A DNA stretch of 8,720 nt from NCBI GenBank assembly GCA_002255105.1, contig NJEK01000040.1, positions 1 to 8,720 on the forward strand, read 5' to 3'. Made by a program: the position numbers and the translations under genes. The first letter of the stretch is position 1, and every line of letters starts with the position of its first letter. A model generated the notes under the pieces. That model was not told the DNA's origin and ran no database searches. It was given only the letters and a program-made list of their open reading frames with translations. The stretch comes from Candidatus Wolframiiraptor sp. EX4484-121 (GTDB lineage Archaea > Thermoproteota > Nitrososphaeria_A > Caldarchaeales > Wolframiiraptoraceae). This document shows, one piece after another, positions 1 to 5,725 of the stretch.

Positions 1-2246
1 GAGCGGCGCTCTCTAATCGATGAGATTATGCCGAATCTGCGTAGGAGGAGATCAACTTGCTCCGCTAGCCTCTTACTCGATGTGGAGAAGAAAACGCACT
101 TCCCTCTCACTATTCCTCCGTCATTCGTGAAGAGCTGCTTAAGAAACGCTCCGATCAGTTTTCTCGGCATTACGTGGATGATGGGATGGATTTCTAAGTC
201 CTTTCCTTTATCTCCTACTGGAATTCCGAAGCCGATTAGCAGTCTTGCTATAACCTTATTTGAAAAGCGGACCACATAACACCTTTCACGCTTATCTCTT
301 TCTATCTTTGGATCAAGTCCAAATAGTTCTCTAACCCTTTCAATATAATTCCTAGCATCCTCGAGGGAACCTGTGGAATAATGTATGGTGTAAGATTCGT
401 TCTTGCGAGGATCTTTGACCAGGCATCCATCGGAGTATATGTCGCCTAAGAATTCCATGAAGACTTCATTTGGATACGGTGGGAGTTTAACTCTCTCCCT
501 ACCTCGATAACTCTTATAGAATATAGACTTGATCCAAGGATAGATGTCTTCGAAGCTGCTTTCAGCCTCTTCGAGGATTTTCCTTAAAACCTTTAGCTTA
601 GGGCTCGCTATACCCCTTCTCCACAGATAGTAAACGCAATTTTCATCGACGTTAAGTAGCTTTGCAACATTCCTAAGCGATCCAAGCTTCGTTGAGAGCT
701 TGTCCAATAACTCCTCCAATTTTTCTTGGCTTATCTCGACGAATACATCATCTCCAATGAATTCAAGTAGGCATTTTCTCCAATTGCCTTCCACCTCCGG
801 AATCTTAGCGATGAAGGCTATATGATCCCCAATCTTTACTTGGGATGCCTTCTTCCATTCTAGGGTCTTTCCATCATTTGAGCATAGGATGGGCGTCTCA
901 CCCGTCAAGGTTATAGACTTGCCTAAGACCGTTTCTATCTGCACAACTTCCTTTGCCTTCAACTTGTAATATTGAATCGCCTTATGGATCTCAACTTCGC
1001 TCAAATCCTTTGAGGGAGCGAGGATCCTTATGGGCTTCGGCTCTCTCGAAACATAAACTCCATCATCTATCTCGAGCAATCCATTCCTCATATTTCTTTC
1101 AACAATCTCCTTTATCGAGACTATTCCATTATCCGTGTAAACTAATGTATCTCCTGAAACACATAGGCCAGCTGCCGTGGAGCCTCTTCCAGAAGTGTAG
1201 AGTCCTCTTGGAGCTATCATCGCCGCATACTTCAATAGTTGGCTTTTCCCGGTTCCGGGGTCTCCGACGAGTAGGATGTGTATGTCTCCTCTGACCTTCA
1301 CTCCATCTGGGAATTGTTTCGGCCTTCCCCCGAATAGGAGGAGCATTATAGCCTTCTTTATGTGATCCAGCCCATAAATGCTTGGGGCTATGGACTCGAT
1401 CAATCTTTGATGGATGTTGGGATCCTTCGCCATCTCCCTGAACAACCTCTCCTCCTCAGGGGTTATCTGAAGGGATTCGGGCTCCTTGCTGGCGGTCTCG
1501 ATGCTGACCGCCTCAAGATACATCTTCGAGGTCTTCTTAGGCATCTCCGCGCCCCTCTCCTGAACCGCGAATAATATTCCGGTTATTATCACGCGGTCGC
1601 CGGGTCTGGCCCTATCGACGATGTCGCCCTTCAGCCCCACGTCGATTACTCTTGGAAGCTGACCGGGAGGCAGGTCCTCGGGCTTCTCCTGAACCCCAAT
1701 TAGCTGATAGTCGATGTAATCGCACTCCTCTTCAACTAGCTCAAATTTGCTCCTCCTACCCCTACACTGGATGCTCGTGCATTTCTCAGGAACCTTCAGC
1801 CTAGATGAATTCTGCTCCACCCTGTATCTCGTCCCGCAGTTTCTACACCTGAAGACCGCCGTCTTGAGCATGGGCTTTATCGCGCTCGCCCTAACGATTA
1901 TCCCGTCTATCGCTATAAGCTTCCTAAGGTGACTCGACCTAACCTCCCTGATCGGGATCTTTTCAGGAAGATTGAATACCCTCGCCTTAAACTCCTTAAT
2001 CTTCGAAGCATACTCCGGATCCTCGACCTGCAGCTGCTTATACGCCGCCCTATCCAAGATTGGAAGATATTTCAGCGGCTCCTCAACTATCAGGTGGCTG
2101 AGCTCTTCGTTAAACGATATGAGGTCGCTGTGATCGACCATTATGGACTTCTTCCGCTGAGCAACCGCGCTAGCTATCAGAGACCTATACTTCTCTTGCT
2201 TAAAGAATCTCGAAAACTCCTCCTCGACATTTAATTCAGCGTCCAT
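1..2246 (-). CDS. mcm: MCM replicative DNA helicase, 5' part, interrupted by an intein (truncated by window edge)
   Basis: This is the hexameric 3'-5' helicase that unwinds DNA at the archaeal replication fork with GINS and GAN/Cdc45. The frame is open from the ATG at 2246 to base 1. Residues 1-361 are the N-extein: an N-terminal helical domain, a zinc ribbon with Cys134, Cys137, Cys156 and Cys161, an OB-fold region, and the start of the AAA+ domain with Walker A GDPGTGKS at 328-335 followed by the conserved APRGLYTSGRGSTAAGL. The next residue is an intein Cys, and intein sequence continues to the window edge, so Walker B, sensors, arginine finger and winged helix lie outside. I chose the ATG at 2246 because a GGTG ribosome site sits 6 nt upstream; an in-frame ATG at 2252 would leave no spacing. 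It overlaps the end of gins23 by 11 nt, implying co-transcription and translational coupling. The family assignment is very secure. Confidence 0.95.
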   Translation of the reverse strand, partial: MDAELNVEEEFSRFFKQEKYRSLIASAVAQRKKSIMVDHSDLISFNEELSHLIVEEPLKYLPILDRAAYKQLQVEDPEYASKIKEFKARVFNLPEKIPIREVRSSHLRKLIAIDGIIVRASAIKPMLKTAVFRCRNCGTRYRVEQNSSRLKVPEKCTSIQCRGRRSKFELVEEECDYIDYQLIGVQEKPEDLPPGQLPRVIDVGLKGDIVDRARPGDRVIITGILFAVQERGAEMPKKTSKMYLEAVSIETASKEPESLQITPEEERLFREMAKDPNIHQRLIESIAPSIYGLDHIKKAIMLLLFGGRPKQFPDGVKVRGDIHILLVGDPGTGKSQLLKYAAMIAPRGLYTSGRGSTAAGLCVSGDTLVYTDNGIVSIKEIVERNMRNGLLEIDDGVYVSREPKPIRILAPSKDLSEVEIHKAIQYYKLKAKEVVQIETVLGKSITLTGETPILCSNDGKTLEWKKASQVKIGDHIAFIAKIPEVEGNWRKCLLEFIGDDVFVEISQEKLEELLDKLSTKLGSLRNVAKLLNVDENCVYYLWRRGIASPKLKVLRKILEEAESSFEDIYPWIKSIFYKSYRGRERVKLPPYPNEVFMEFLGDIYSDGCLVKDPRKNESYTIHYSTGSLEDARNYIERVRELFGLDPKIERDKRERCYVVRFSNKVIARLLIGFGIPVGDKGKDLEIHPIIHVMPRKLIGAFLKQLFTNDGGIVRGKCVFFSTSSKRLAEQVDLLLRRFGIISSIRERR
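108..146 (-). other. Second LAGLIDADG motif of the intein endonuclease
   Basis: Encodes FLKQLFTNDGGIV, intein residues 340-352, preceded by PRKLIGA. The form (hydrophobic run, then Asp-Gly) is the second dodecapeptide helix of a monomeric two-motif LAGLIDADG nuclease. The Asp of the DG pair is the expected metal-binding residue. Confidence 0.85.
417..452 (-). other. First LAGLIDADG motif of the intein endonuclease
   Basis: Encodes FLGDIYSDGCLV, intein residues 238-249. The pattern LGxIYSDG matches the first dodecapeptide of archaeal intein endonucleases and keeps the acidic residue before Gly. About 90 residues separate it from the second motif, a normal spacing for this family. Confidence 0.87.
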
Positions 2247-2772
2247 CTCCATCACCTTTAGGCTCTATGAACTTGAGCCAGACATTAACTATGCTCAGGA
2301 TGGTTTGATAGAAGACTTTTTCCTCCGCCGTCAAGTTCTCCAAGATCGTCGGCGAGATCCTCTTGGCCGCTAGATTCATGAGCTTGCCCAATCTGAGCGC
2401 GTGGATGTCCATTAGGTCTGGCAGGATTTCATCCCTATTGGACGGCAGATCTCTAGTCCTGAGATAGAAATATTCTGGAAGGGGTTGAAGCTCGCTCGGA
2501 TTATTCTTCTCCTTCCAGCGGAGCTTCAGGATATTCTTCCGATCCATTATCTCGTCGACGGGCTTCGCGATCCCCTTCTCGATGAGCTTCTCGGCCACCC
2601 ACCTAAAGACCCTAAGCCGCGAGCCTGCTCTGAGATTCTCTAGGGCTCCGGTGGGGAGGCTGAGCTTTTGGAGATCTTTTGAGAGGGTTATCTCTTCAAG
2701 CGAGTTCCGGAACTCGACCTCAACTCTCCTCAGCAAGGCCTCAAACTCCCCCGCAACTGTCTCCGCCGCCAT
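2236..2772 (-). CDS. gins23: GINS complex subunit, GINS23 (Psf2/Psf3) type
   Basis: A component of the archaeal GINS tetramer, which bridges MCM and the RecJ-like GAN/Cdc45 protein in the CMG-type helicase. The protein is 178 residues from the ATG at 2772. An acidic helical N-terminus leads into a small domain with the pattern AGSRLRVFRWVAEKLIEKG, which matches the Psf2/Psf3 B-domain (G....l..W.A..Li..G). Then comes LQPLPEYFYLRTRDL and a helical A-domain with ALRLGKLMNLAAKR and a C-terminal helix. The B-then-A order points to GINS23 rather than GINS51, and gins23 next to mcm is the arrangement I know from Crenarchaeota. A TTG at 2778 is an alternative start six bases upstream. No Shine-Dalgarno is well placed, but a TATA-like box at 2800-2808 puts transcription start at about 2778, so translation is probably leaderless. 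It overlaps mcm by 11 nt. GINS membership is likely; the 23 subtype is slightly less sure. Confidence 0.82.
   Translation of the reverse strand: MAAETVAGEFEALLRRVEVEFRNSLEEITLSKDLQKLSLPTGALENLRAGSRLRVFRWVAEKLIEKGIAKPVDEIMDRKNILKLRWKEKNNPSELQPLPEYFYLRTRDLPSNRDEILPDLMDIHALRLGKLMNLAAKRISPTILENLTAEEKVFYQTILSIVNVWLKFIEPKGDGDGR
2253..2256 (-). promoter_or_regulatory. Ribosome binding site of mcm inside gins23
   Basis: GGTG on the minus strand (within AAAGGTG) lies six bases before the ATG at 2246. It decides between the ATG codons at 2252 and 2246, since only the latter has normal spacing. It is embedded in the last codons of gins23. Confidence 0.55.
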
Positions 2773-2799
2773 GCCCAAGACAAGGAGGCCAAGACCACC

Positions 2800-2808
2800 T
2801 AATTTATC
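2800..2808 (-). promoter_or_regulatory. TATA-like box for gins23-mcm
   Basis: The minus-strand sequence GATAAATTA is centred about 26 bases upstream of base 2778, where a leaderless or near-leaderless gins23 transcript would begin. No clear BRE purine run is visible next to it. The assignment rests on position and AT content only. Confidence 0.4.
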
Positions 2809-2879
2809 CTAGAGAGCCCGCTGAAAGTGGGAGATCCCGGAGAAATATCCAGCTAATACCAAGAGAACCCTAAAACCAC

Positions 2880-2886
2880 AAATATA
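2880..2886 (+). promoter_or_regulatory. TATA-like box for tRNA-Gly
   Basis: AAATATA is centred 26 bases before the first base of the tRNA at 2909, the usual archaeal TBP site distance. It is an AT island in a spacer that is otherwise mixed in composition. Confidence 0.55.
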
Positions 2887-2908
2887 CCCGAAGATAGGAT
2901 TTAGGGTG

Positions 2909-2982
2909 GCGGCCGTCGTCTAGCCTGGTAGGACGCTGGCCCCCCGAGCCAGTGGTCGCGGGTTCAAATCCCGCCGGCCGCA
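2909..2982 (+). tRNA. tRNA-Gly (anticodon CCC, codon GGG)
   Basis: A full cloverleaf can be drawn. The acceptor stem GCGGCCG (2909-2915) pairs with CGGCCGC (2975-2981). The D arm is GTCT/GGAC with loop AGCCTGGTA containing the invariant GG. The anticodon stem CTGGC (2936-2940) pairs with GCCAG (2948-2952). The variable loop is TGGTC. The T arm GCGGG/CCCGC encloses TTCAAAT. Discriminator A is at 2982 and no CCA is encoded. The seven-base anticodon loop CCCCCGA gives anticodon CCC at 2943-2945; C35, C36 and A73 fit glycine identity in archaea. The oddity is C at position 33, where U is nearly universal. No intron is visible. The last 19 bases overlap, on the opposite strand, the end of the fumarase beta gene. 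Confidence 0.92.
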
Positions 2983-3611
2983 TTCTCATAGGATCTCCGG
3001 GTGCGTATCCGCCTGGCCTCCCGCTTTAAGCCGTTGACCACGTCGCCTCTTGAAGACTCTATCTCTTCGATCCTCCGATTTAGCAGGTTTTCCCCATTGA
3101 GATCTATGGTCACGGTTAGGGGGCCGAGGTCCTCAACCCTTATGACCCACATGGCCTCAGGAATTCCGAGGTCGAGCCAATATACTCCCAAGACATCGCG
3201 GATACACTTCGAGGCTAGGGCCGCGCATCCGCCCGGATACAGGGTTACGATCGCGCCGTATCTCTTACATGCTTTCGCGGTCTTCTCGCCCATGAACCCC
3301 TTTCCGATTATCAGCTTGACCCCGGTTCTGCGGATGAATTCGTCCTCGTATGATTCCATCCTCATGCTGGTTGTAGGCCCGATCGAGACTATTTTCCATA
3401 AATCATCTTCAAGTCTCCTAACTATCGGGCCGGCGTGAAACAACGCTAACCCGCTTAAGTCTATTGGTGGTTTAAGCTTATCAACCACGACCCTTCTATG
3501 AGCCATATCCCTCGCAGTCACAACGATCCCTGAGAGATAGACCGTATCTCCAACCCTGATCTCGGCGAGATCCTCAACGCTTATCGGCGTCTCAATCCTA
3601 TGCCCTTTCAC
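2964..3611 (-). CDS. Class I fumarate hydratase, beta (C-terminal) subunit
   Basis: This is the small subunit of the oxygen-sensitive [4Fe-4S] fumarase that interconverts fumarate and L-malate in the TCA cycle; it supplies substrate-binding residues to the alpha subunit. From a GTG at 3611 the protein is 215 residues. It opens with GHRIETPIS, then IRVGDTVYLSG and TARDMAHRR (32-40), FHAGP (58-62), the signature GPTTSMRM (78-85), IGKGFMG (102-108) and LYPGGCAAL, all typical of this subunit. I chose GTG 3611 because it forms a GTGA overlap with the alpha stop codon and has GGGGTG eight bases upstream; the frame stays open for 57 more codons but those lie inside alpha and match nothing in the family. 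The final codons, including the stop, run into the T arm of the antisense tRNA-Gly gene. L-tartrate dehydratase beta is homologous and cannot be fully excluded, but fumarase is the usual archaeal role. Confidence 0.9.
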   Translation of the reverse strand: MKGHRIETPISVEDLAEIRVGDTVYLSGIVVTARDMAHRRVVVDKLKPPIDLSGLALFHAGPIVRRLEDDLWKIVSIGPTTSMRMESYEDEFIRRTGVKLIIGKGFMGEKTAKACKRYGAIVTLYPGGCAALASKCIRDVLGVYWLDLGIPEAMWVIRVEDLGPLTVTIDLNGENLLNRRIEEIESSRGDVVNGLKREARRIRTRRSYENAAGGI

Positions 3612-4504
3612 CTCAACTTCACCCCGCTGTGGAGGGGAAGCTCCACTCCTCCATCTGGATGCAGTCTCATAATCCCTCTCCTGAGAATCCAGCAGTTCAC
3701 CGATAGACCGACGGCGAAGGTTGTGGGATGTCTCGCGGAATACTCTATATGGACGTCGAGGACGGATCTTCCGGCGCCGCATCCCTGAACCCCGATCTTC
3801 AGCTCATTCAATCTCCTCAATAATAGCTCTTCAAGCTCGGCGATAACAACGTTCCTATTTCTGGATCCAATCCTCCTTAGCAATGCCTTCTTAGCGAGGG
3901 CTGAGGCTATCTCGGAGGTCGCCCCTATCCCTATACCGATGAATAATGGTGGGCAGGCGTTGACGCCATATTCGGCGACCGCGTCCACGATGAACTCCAT
4001 CATCTCCTCAAATCCATTCAAGGGCTTAAAGGTGGTAGATCTCCCAAGCAATGAGCTTCCGCCACCAGATAGAAGTAGGGCTATCTCGGTTAAATCGCTG
4101 TCGGGGAGCAGCTCATACTCTATCCACGGGATATATGGTCCAATGTTATCGCCCAGATTCTCATTGGTCACGGGATCTACGGCGTTCGGCCTAAGCGGGA
4201 CTTCGTCCGTGGCCTTCTCCATAGACTCCTCGATGATCGAAGGCATTAGGCTGAGGTAGGGAGATCTCACCCCCAATTTGATGAAGAAGAATGGAATTCC
4301 CGTATCTTGACATATGGGTATCTCCTCCTCGGCTGCGTAGCGGGCGTTCTCAAGCATCATTCCATAAAATCTCTTGGCAACGGGGTCTCCCCCGGCTTCC
4401 CCCTCATCTCGAAGAGCTTTAAGGACATCGTCCGGGAGCCTTGTCGCGACCACCCTAACGAATTTGACGAGAAGCTCTCTAAGCTCAGCTCTCCTCAGGG
4501 CCAC
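3608..4504 (-). CDS. Class I fumarate hydratase, alpha (N-terminal) subunit
   Basis: This is the iron-sulfur subunit of two-subunit class I fumarase. From GTG 4504 it has 298 residues, close to the family's 280-300. Visible motifs are EEEIPICQDTGIPFFF with Cys65, DPVTNENLGDNIGPYIPW, LLLSGGGSSLLGRST, NACPPLFIGIGIGAT with Cys184, GVQGCGAGRSVLDVHIEYSA, and NCW with Cys271. The spacing of Cys65, Cys184 and Cys271 resembles the three cluster ligands of characterised class I enzymes, an inference from remembered spacing. The start is GTG 4504 because GGAGGTG lies eight bases upstream; an in-frame ATG at 4543 would add 13 residues with no ribosome site and no family match. A 17-residue tail after the usual C-terminus ends in a GTGA overlap with the beta subunit, so the two are translationally coupled. 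L-tartrate dehydratase alpha is the main alternative. Confidence 0.92.
   Translation of the reverse strand: MALRRAELRELLVKFVRVVATRLPDDVLKALRDEGEAGGDPVAKRFYGMMLENARYAAEEEIPICQDTGIPFFFIKLGVRSPYLSLMPSIIEESMEKATDEVPLRPNAVDPVTNENLGDNIGPYIPWIEYELLPDSDLTEIALLLSGGGSSLLGRSTTFKPLNGFEEMMEFIVDAVAEYGVNACPPLFIGIGIGATSEIASALAKKALLRRIGSRNRNVVIAELEELLLRRLNELKIGVQGCGAGRSVLDVHIEYSARHPTTFAVGLSVNCWILRRGIMRLHPDGGVELPLHSGVKLR
3620..3625 (-). promoter_or_regulatory. Ribosome binding site of fumarase beta
   Basis: GGGGTG on the minus strand lies eight bases before GTG 3611, inside the last codons of the alpha gene. Together with the GTGA stop/start overlap it fixes the beta start. Confidence 0.6.
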
Positions 4505-4512
4505 GCATTTTC

Positions 4513-4519
4513 CACCTCC
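4513..4519 (-). promoter_or_regulatory. Ribosome binding site of fumarase alpha
   Basis: GGAGGTG, a near-perfect archaeal Shine-Dalgarno, ends eight bases before GTG 4504. It is the reason for preferring that start over the upstream ATG at 4543. Confidence 0.7.
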
Positions 4520-4529
4520 CCCTTCTAAC

Positions 4530-4535
4530 TTAAAT
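4530..4535 (+). promoter_or_regulatory. Possible TATA-like box for orc1/cdc6
   Basis: TTAAAT is centred about 29 bases before ATG 4562 in the 57-bp divergent spacer shared with fumarase alpha. The position suits a leaderless or very short-leader transcript; no Shine-Dalgarno with normal spacing precedes the ATG. Weak, position-based evidence. Confidence 0.3.
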
Positions 4536-4561
4536 CTTCGCATTTGAAATCTTAGTAGAGG

Positions 4562-5725
4562 ATGAGGATCTTCAGGGATGAGGAGAAGCTCTCACCCGAA
4601 TACGTTCCAAGGGCTTTACCCCATAGGGAGGGGGAGCTCAAGCTCCTGAAGACGTTCTTCAGCGGAGTCATCGCCGGGACATCTAGGATCTCGACGAGGG
4701 TTATCATCACGGGATCCGTTGGGACGGGTAAGAGCGCGCTGGTCAAGCTCTTTGGGAGGGAGGCGAGGGAGGAGGCGAGGAGGAGGGGAGTTGATCTAAG
4801 ATTCCTCTACGTGAACTGTAGGATCAGCAAGACCATCTTCACAATCCTGACCAGGATGATCGAGCAGCTTAAGGCGAGGATACCGACGAGGGGTTACTCA
4901 TATGAGGAGCTACTTCACAAGATTCTAAACTACTTTGAGCTGAAGAACATCTATGGAATCTTAGCCCTCGACGAGGTCGACGCTCTTCTGGGCAGGGAGG
5001 AGAAGAACGCCCTATACTTCTTCAGCAGAATCGGTGAGGAGAGGGAGAGGGTTCCAAGGATCTCCGTCATCCTGATAACCAGGAATCCCGAGATGTTCGA
5101 TGTATTGGATGAGAGCACTAGGAGCACCCTACTCGGCAACATAATCCACCTAGACGAATACAGTAGCGACCAGCTATACGATATCGTGAAGTTTAGGGCC
5201 GATGAGGCGCTGATCCCAGGGGTCTTAATGGAGAGTTCCCTGAGGCTTATAGCGGATCTGGCCGGCGAGAGGGGGGATGCTCGATACGCCCTCGACATAC
5301 TTTGGAGGGCTGGAAAATATGCTGAGGCCGAGGGTTCTCCGAGGATAACCCCGGAGCATGTCAGGAAGGCTTCGGCCAGCATCTATCCGGCGATTAGGAG
5401 GGAGCATCTCGAATATCTTGGAGACCATGAGAAGCTAATCCTCCTAGCCTTGAGCAGAGCCTTGAAGGAAGGGCAGGCATATATCACAGCGAGCGATCTC
5501 CATCAACATTATAAGATGATCTGCGAGGAGTACTCGACTCAGCCGAGAGCATATACCAGGTTTTGGGAGTATCTTCAGAGGTTGGATGACCTAGGGATAA
5601 TCAGGATAAATGTTAGGAGTGAGGGGATCAAGGGTAGGAGATCGTACATCTCACTTCCAGGAATGCCAGTCTCGATCCTGAGACGCGAATTGGAGTCGAT
5701 CCTCGAAAAAGGTGAGAGGGTTTAA
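4562..5725 (+). CDS. cdc6: Orc1/Cdc6-family replication initiator
   Basis: An AAA+ initiator that binds origin boxes and recruits MCM; it acts at the chromosome. It has 387 residues, normal for the family. An N-terminal arm (LSPEYVPRALPHREGEL) leads into the AAA+ domain: Walker A GSVGTGKS at 51-58, Walker B LALDEVD at 134-140, an initiator-specific segment around LYFFSRIGEE, sensor 1 near TRNPE (173-177), and sensor 2 GDARYALDIL at 238-247. Residues 285-387 form a winged-helix domain with QPRAYTRFWEYLQRLDDLG resembling its recognition region. The box after sensor 1 reads LDESTRSTL, where many family members have LDxRVxSSL; I cannot say which paralogue group this marks. It is the only long gene on the plus strand, divergent from fumarase alpha and convergent with rfcL, with which it shares a TTAA stop overlap. 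The frame is uninterrupted, in contrast to the neighbouring rfc genes. Confidence 0.95.
   Translation: MRIFRDEEKLSPEYVPRALPHREGELKLLKTFFSGVIAGTSRISTRVIITGSVGTGKSALVKLFGREAREEARRRGVDLRFLYVNCRISKTIFTILTRMIEQLKARIPTRGYSYEELLHKILNYFELKNIYGILALDEVDALLGREEKNALYFFSRIGEERERVPRISVILITRNPEMFDVLDESTRSTLLGNIIHLDEYSSDQLYDIVKFRADEALIPGVLMESSLRLIADLAGERGDARYALDILWRAGKYAEAEGSPRITPEHVRKASASIYPAIRREHLEYLGDHEKLILLALSRALKEGQAYITASDLHQHYKMICEEYSTQPRAYTRFWEYLQRLDDLGIIRINVRSEGIKGRRSYISLPGMPVSILRRELESILEKGERV

Larger units (their letters stand above)
1..1163 (-). other. MCM intein (N-terminal splicing domain plus LAGLIDADG homing endonuclease), C-terminus outside window
   Basis: A protein-splicing element in frame within mcm, inserted after MCM residue Leu361, in the conserved AAGL-T region just after Walker A. 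At least 387 residues are visible. Block A is CVSGDTLVYTDNG (intein residues 1-13). Block B is GKSITLTGETPIL (81-93), where the usual TxxH His is Thr90. Two LAGLIDADG motifs follow: FLGDIYSDGCLV at 238-249 (bases 417-452) and FLKQLFTNDGGIV at 340-352 (bases 108-146), both with an acidic residue before Gly, so the endonuclease may be active. A helix-turn-helix-like stretch at about 158-184 lies between block B and the endonuclease. Blocks F and G and the terminal Asn are beyond base 1. Hand counts on sampled 60-base lines gave 35-48% GC in the intein and 57-62% in the extein, consistent with separate origin by homing. It probably belongs with the Thermococcales CDC21 (MCM) inteins, but I cannot align them here. 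Confidence 0.93.

Noticed and set aside
2779..2908. Origin, riboswitch or small gene in the gins23-tRNA spacer
   Set aside because: Apart from the two TATA-like boxes I found no repeat, strong hairpin or reading frame with a plausible start.
3612..3782. 57-codon N-terminal extension of fumarase beta
   Set aside because: It lies wholly inside the alpha gene in another frame, is Arg-rich and unlike the family; the GTGA overlap gives a better start.
4505..4543. Upstream ATG start at 4543 for fumarase alpha
   Set aside because: It adds 13 residues including a Gly run that is simply the translated ribosome site GGAGGTG; there is no ribosome site before it and no family match.
4505..4561. Origin recognition boxes in the fumarase-orc1 spacer
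   Set aside because: The 57 bases hold a ribosome site, a GCATTTGAAAT-like stretch and AT runs but no repeated box or G-rich element resembling known archaeal origin boxes.
4951..5382. Long antisense reading frame opposite orc1/cdc6
   Set aside because: It has no recognisable motif and mirrors the coding frame of a well-conserved gene.
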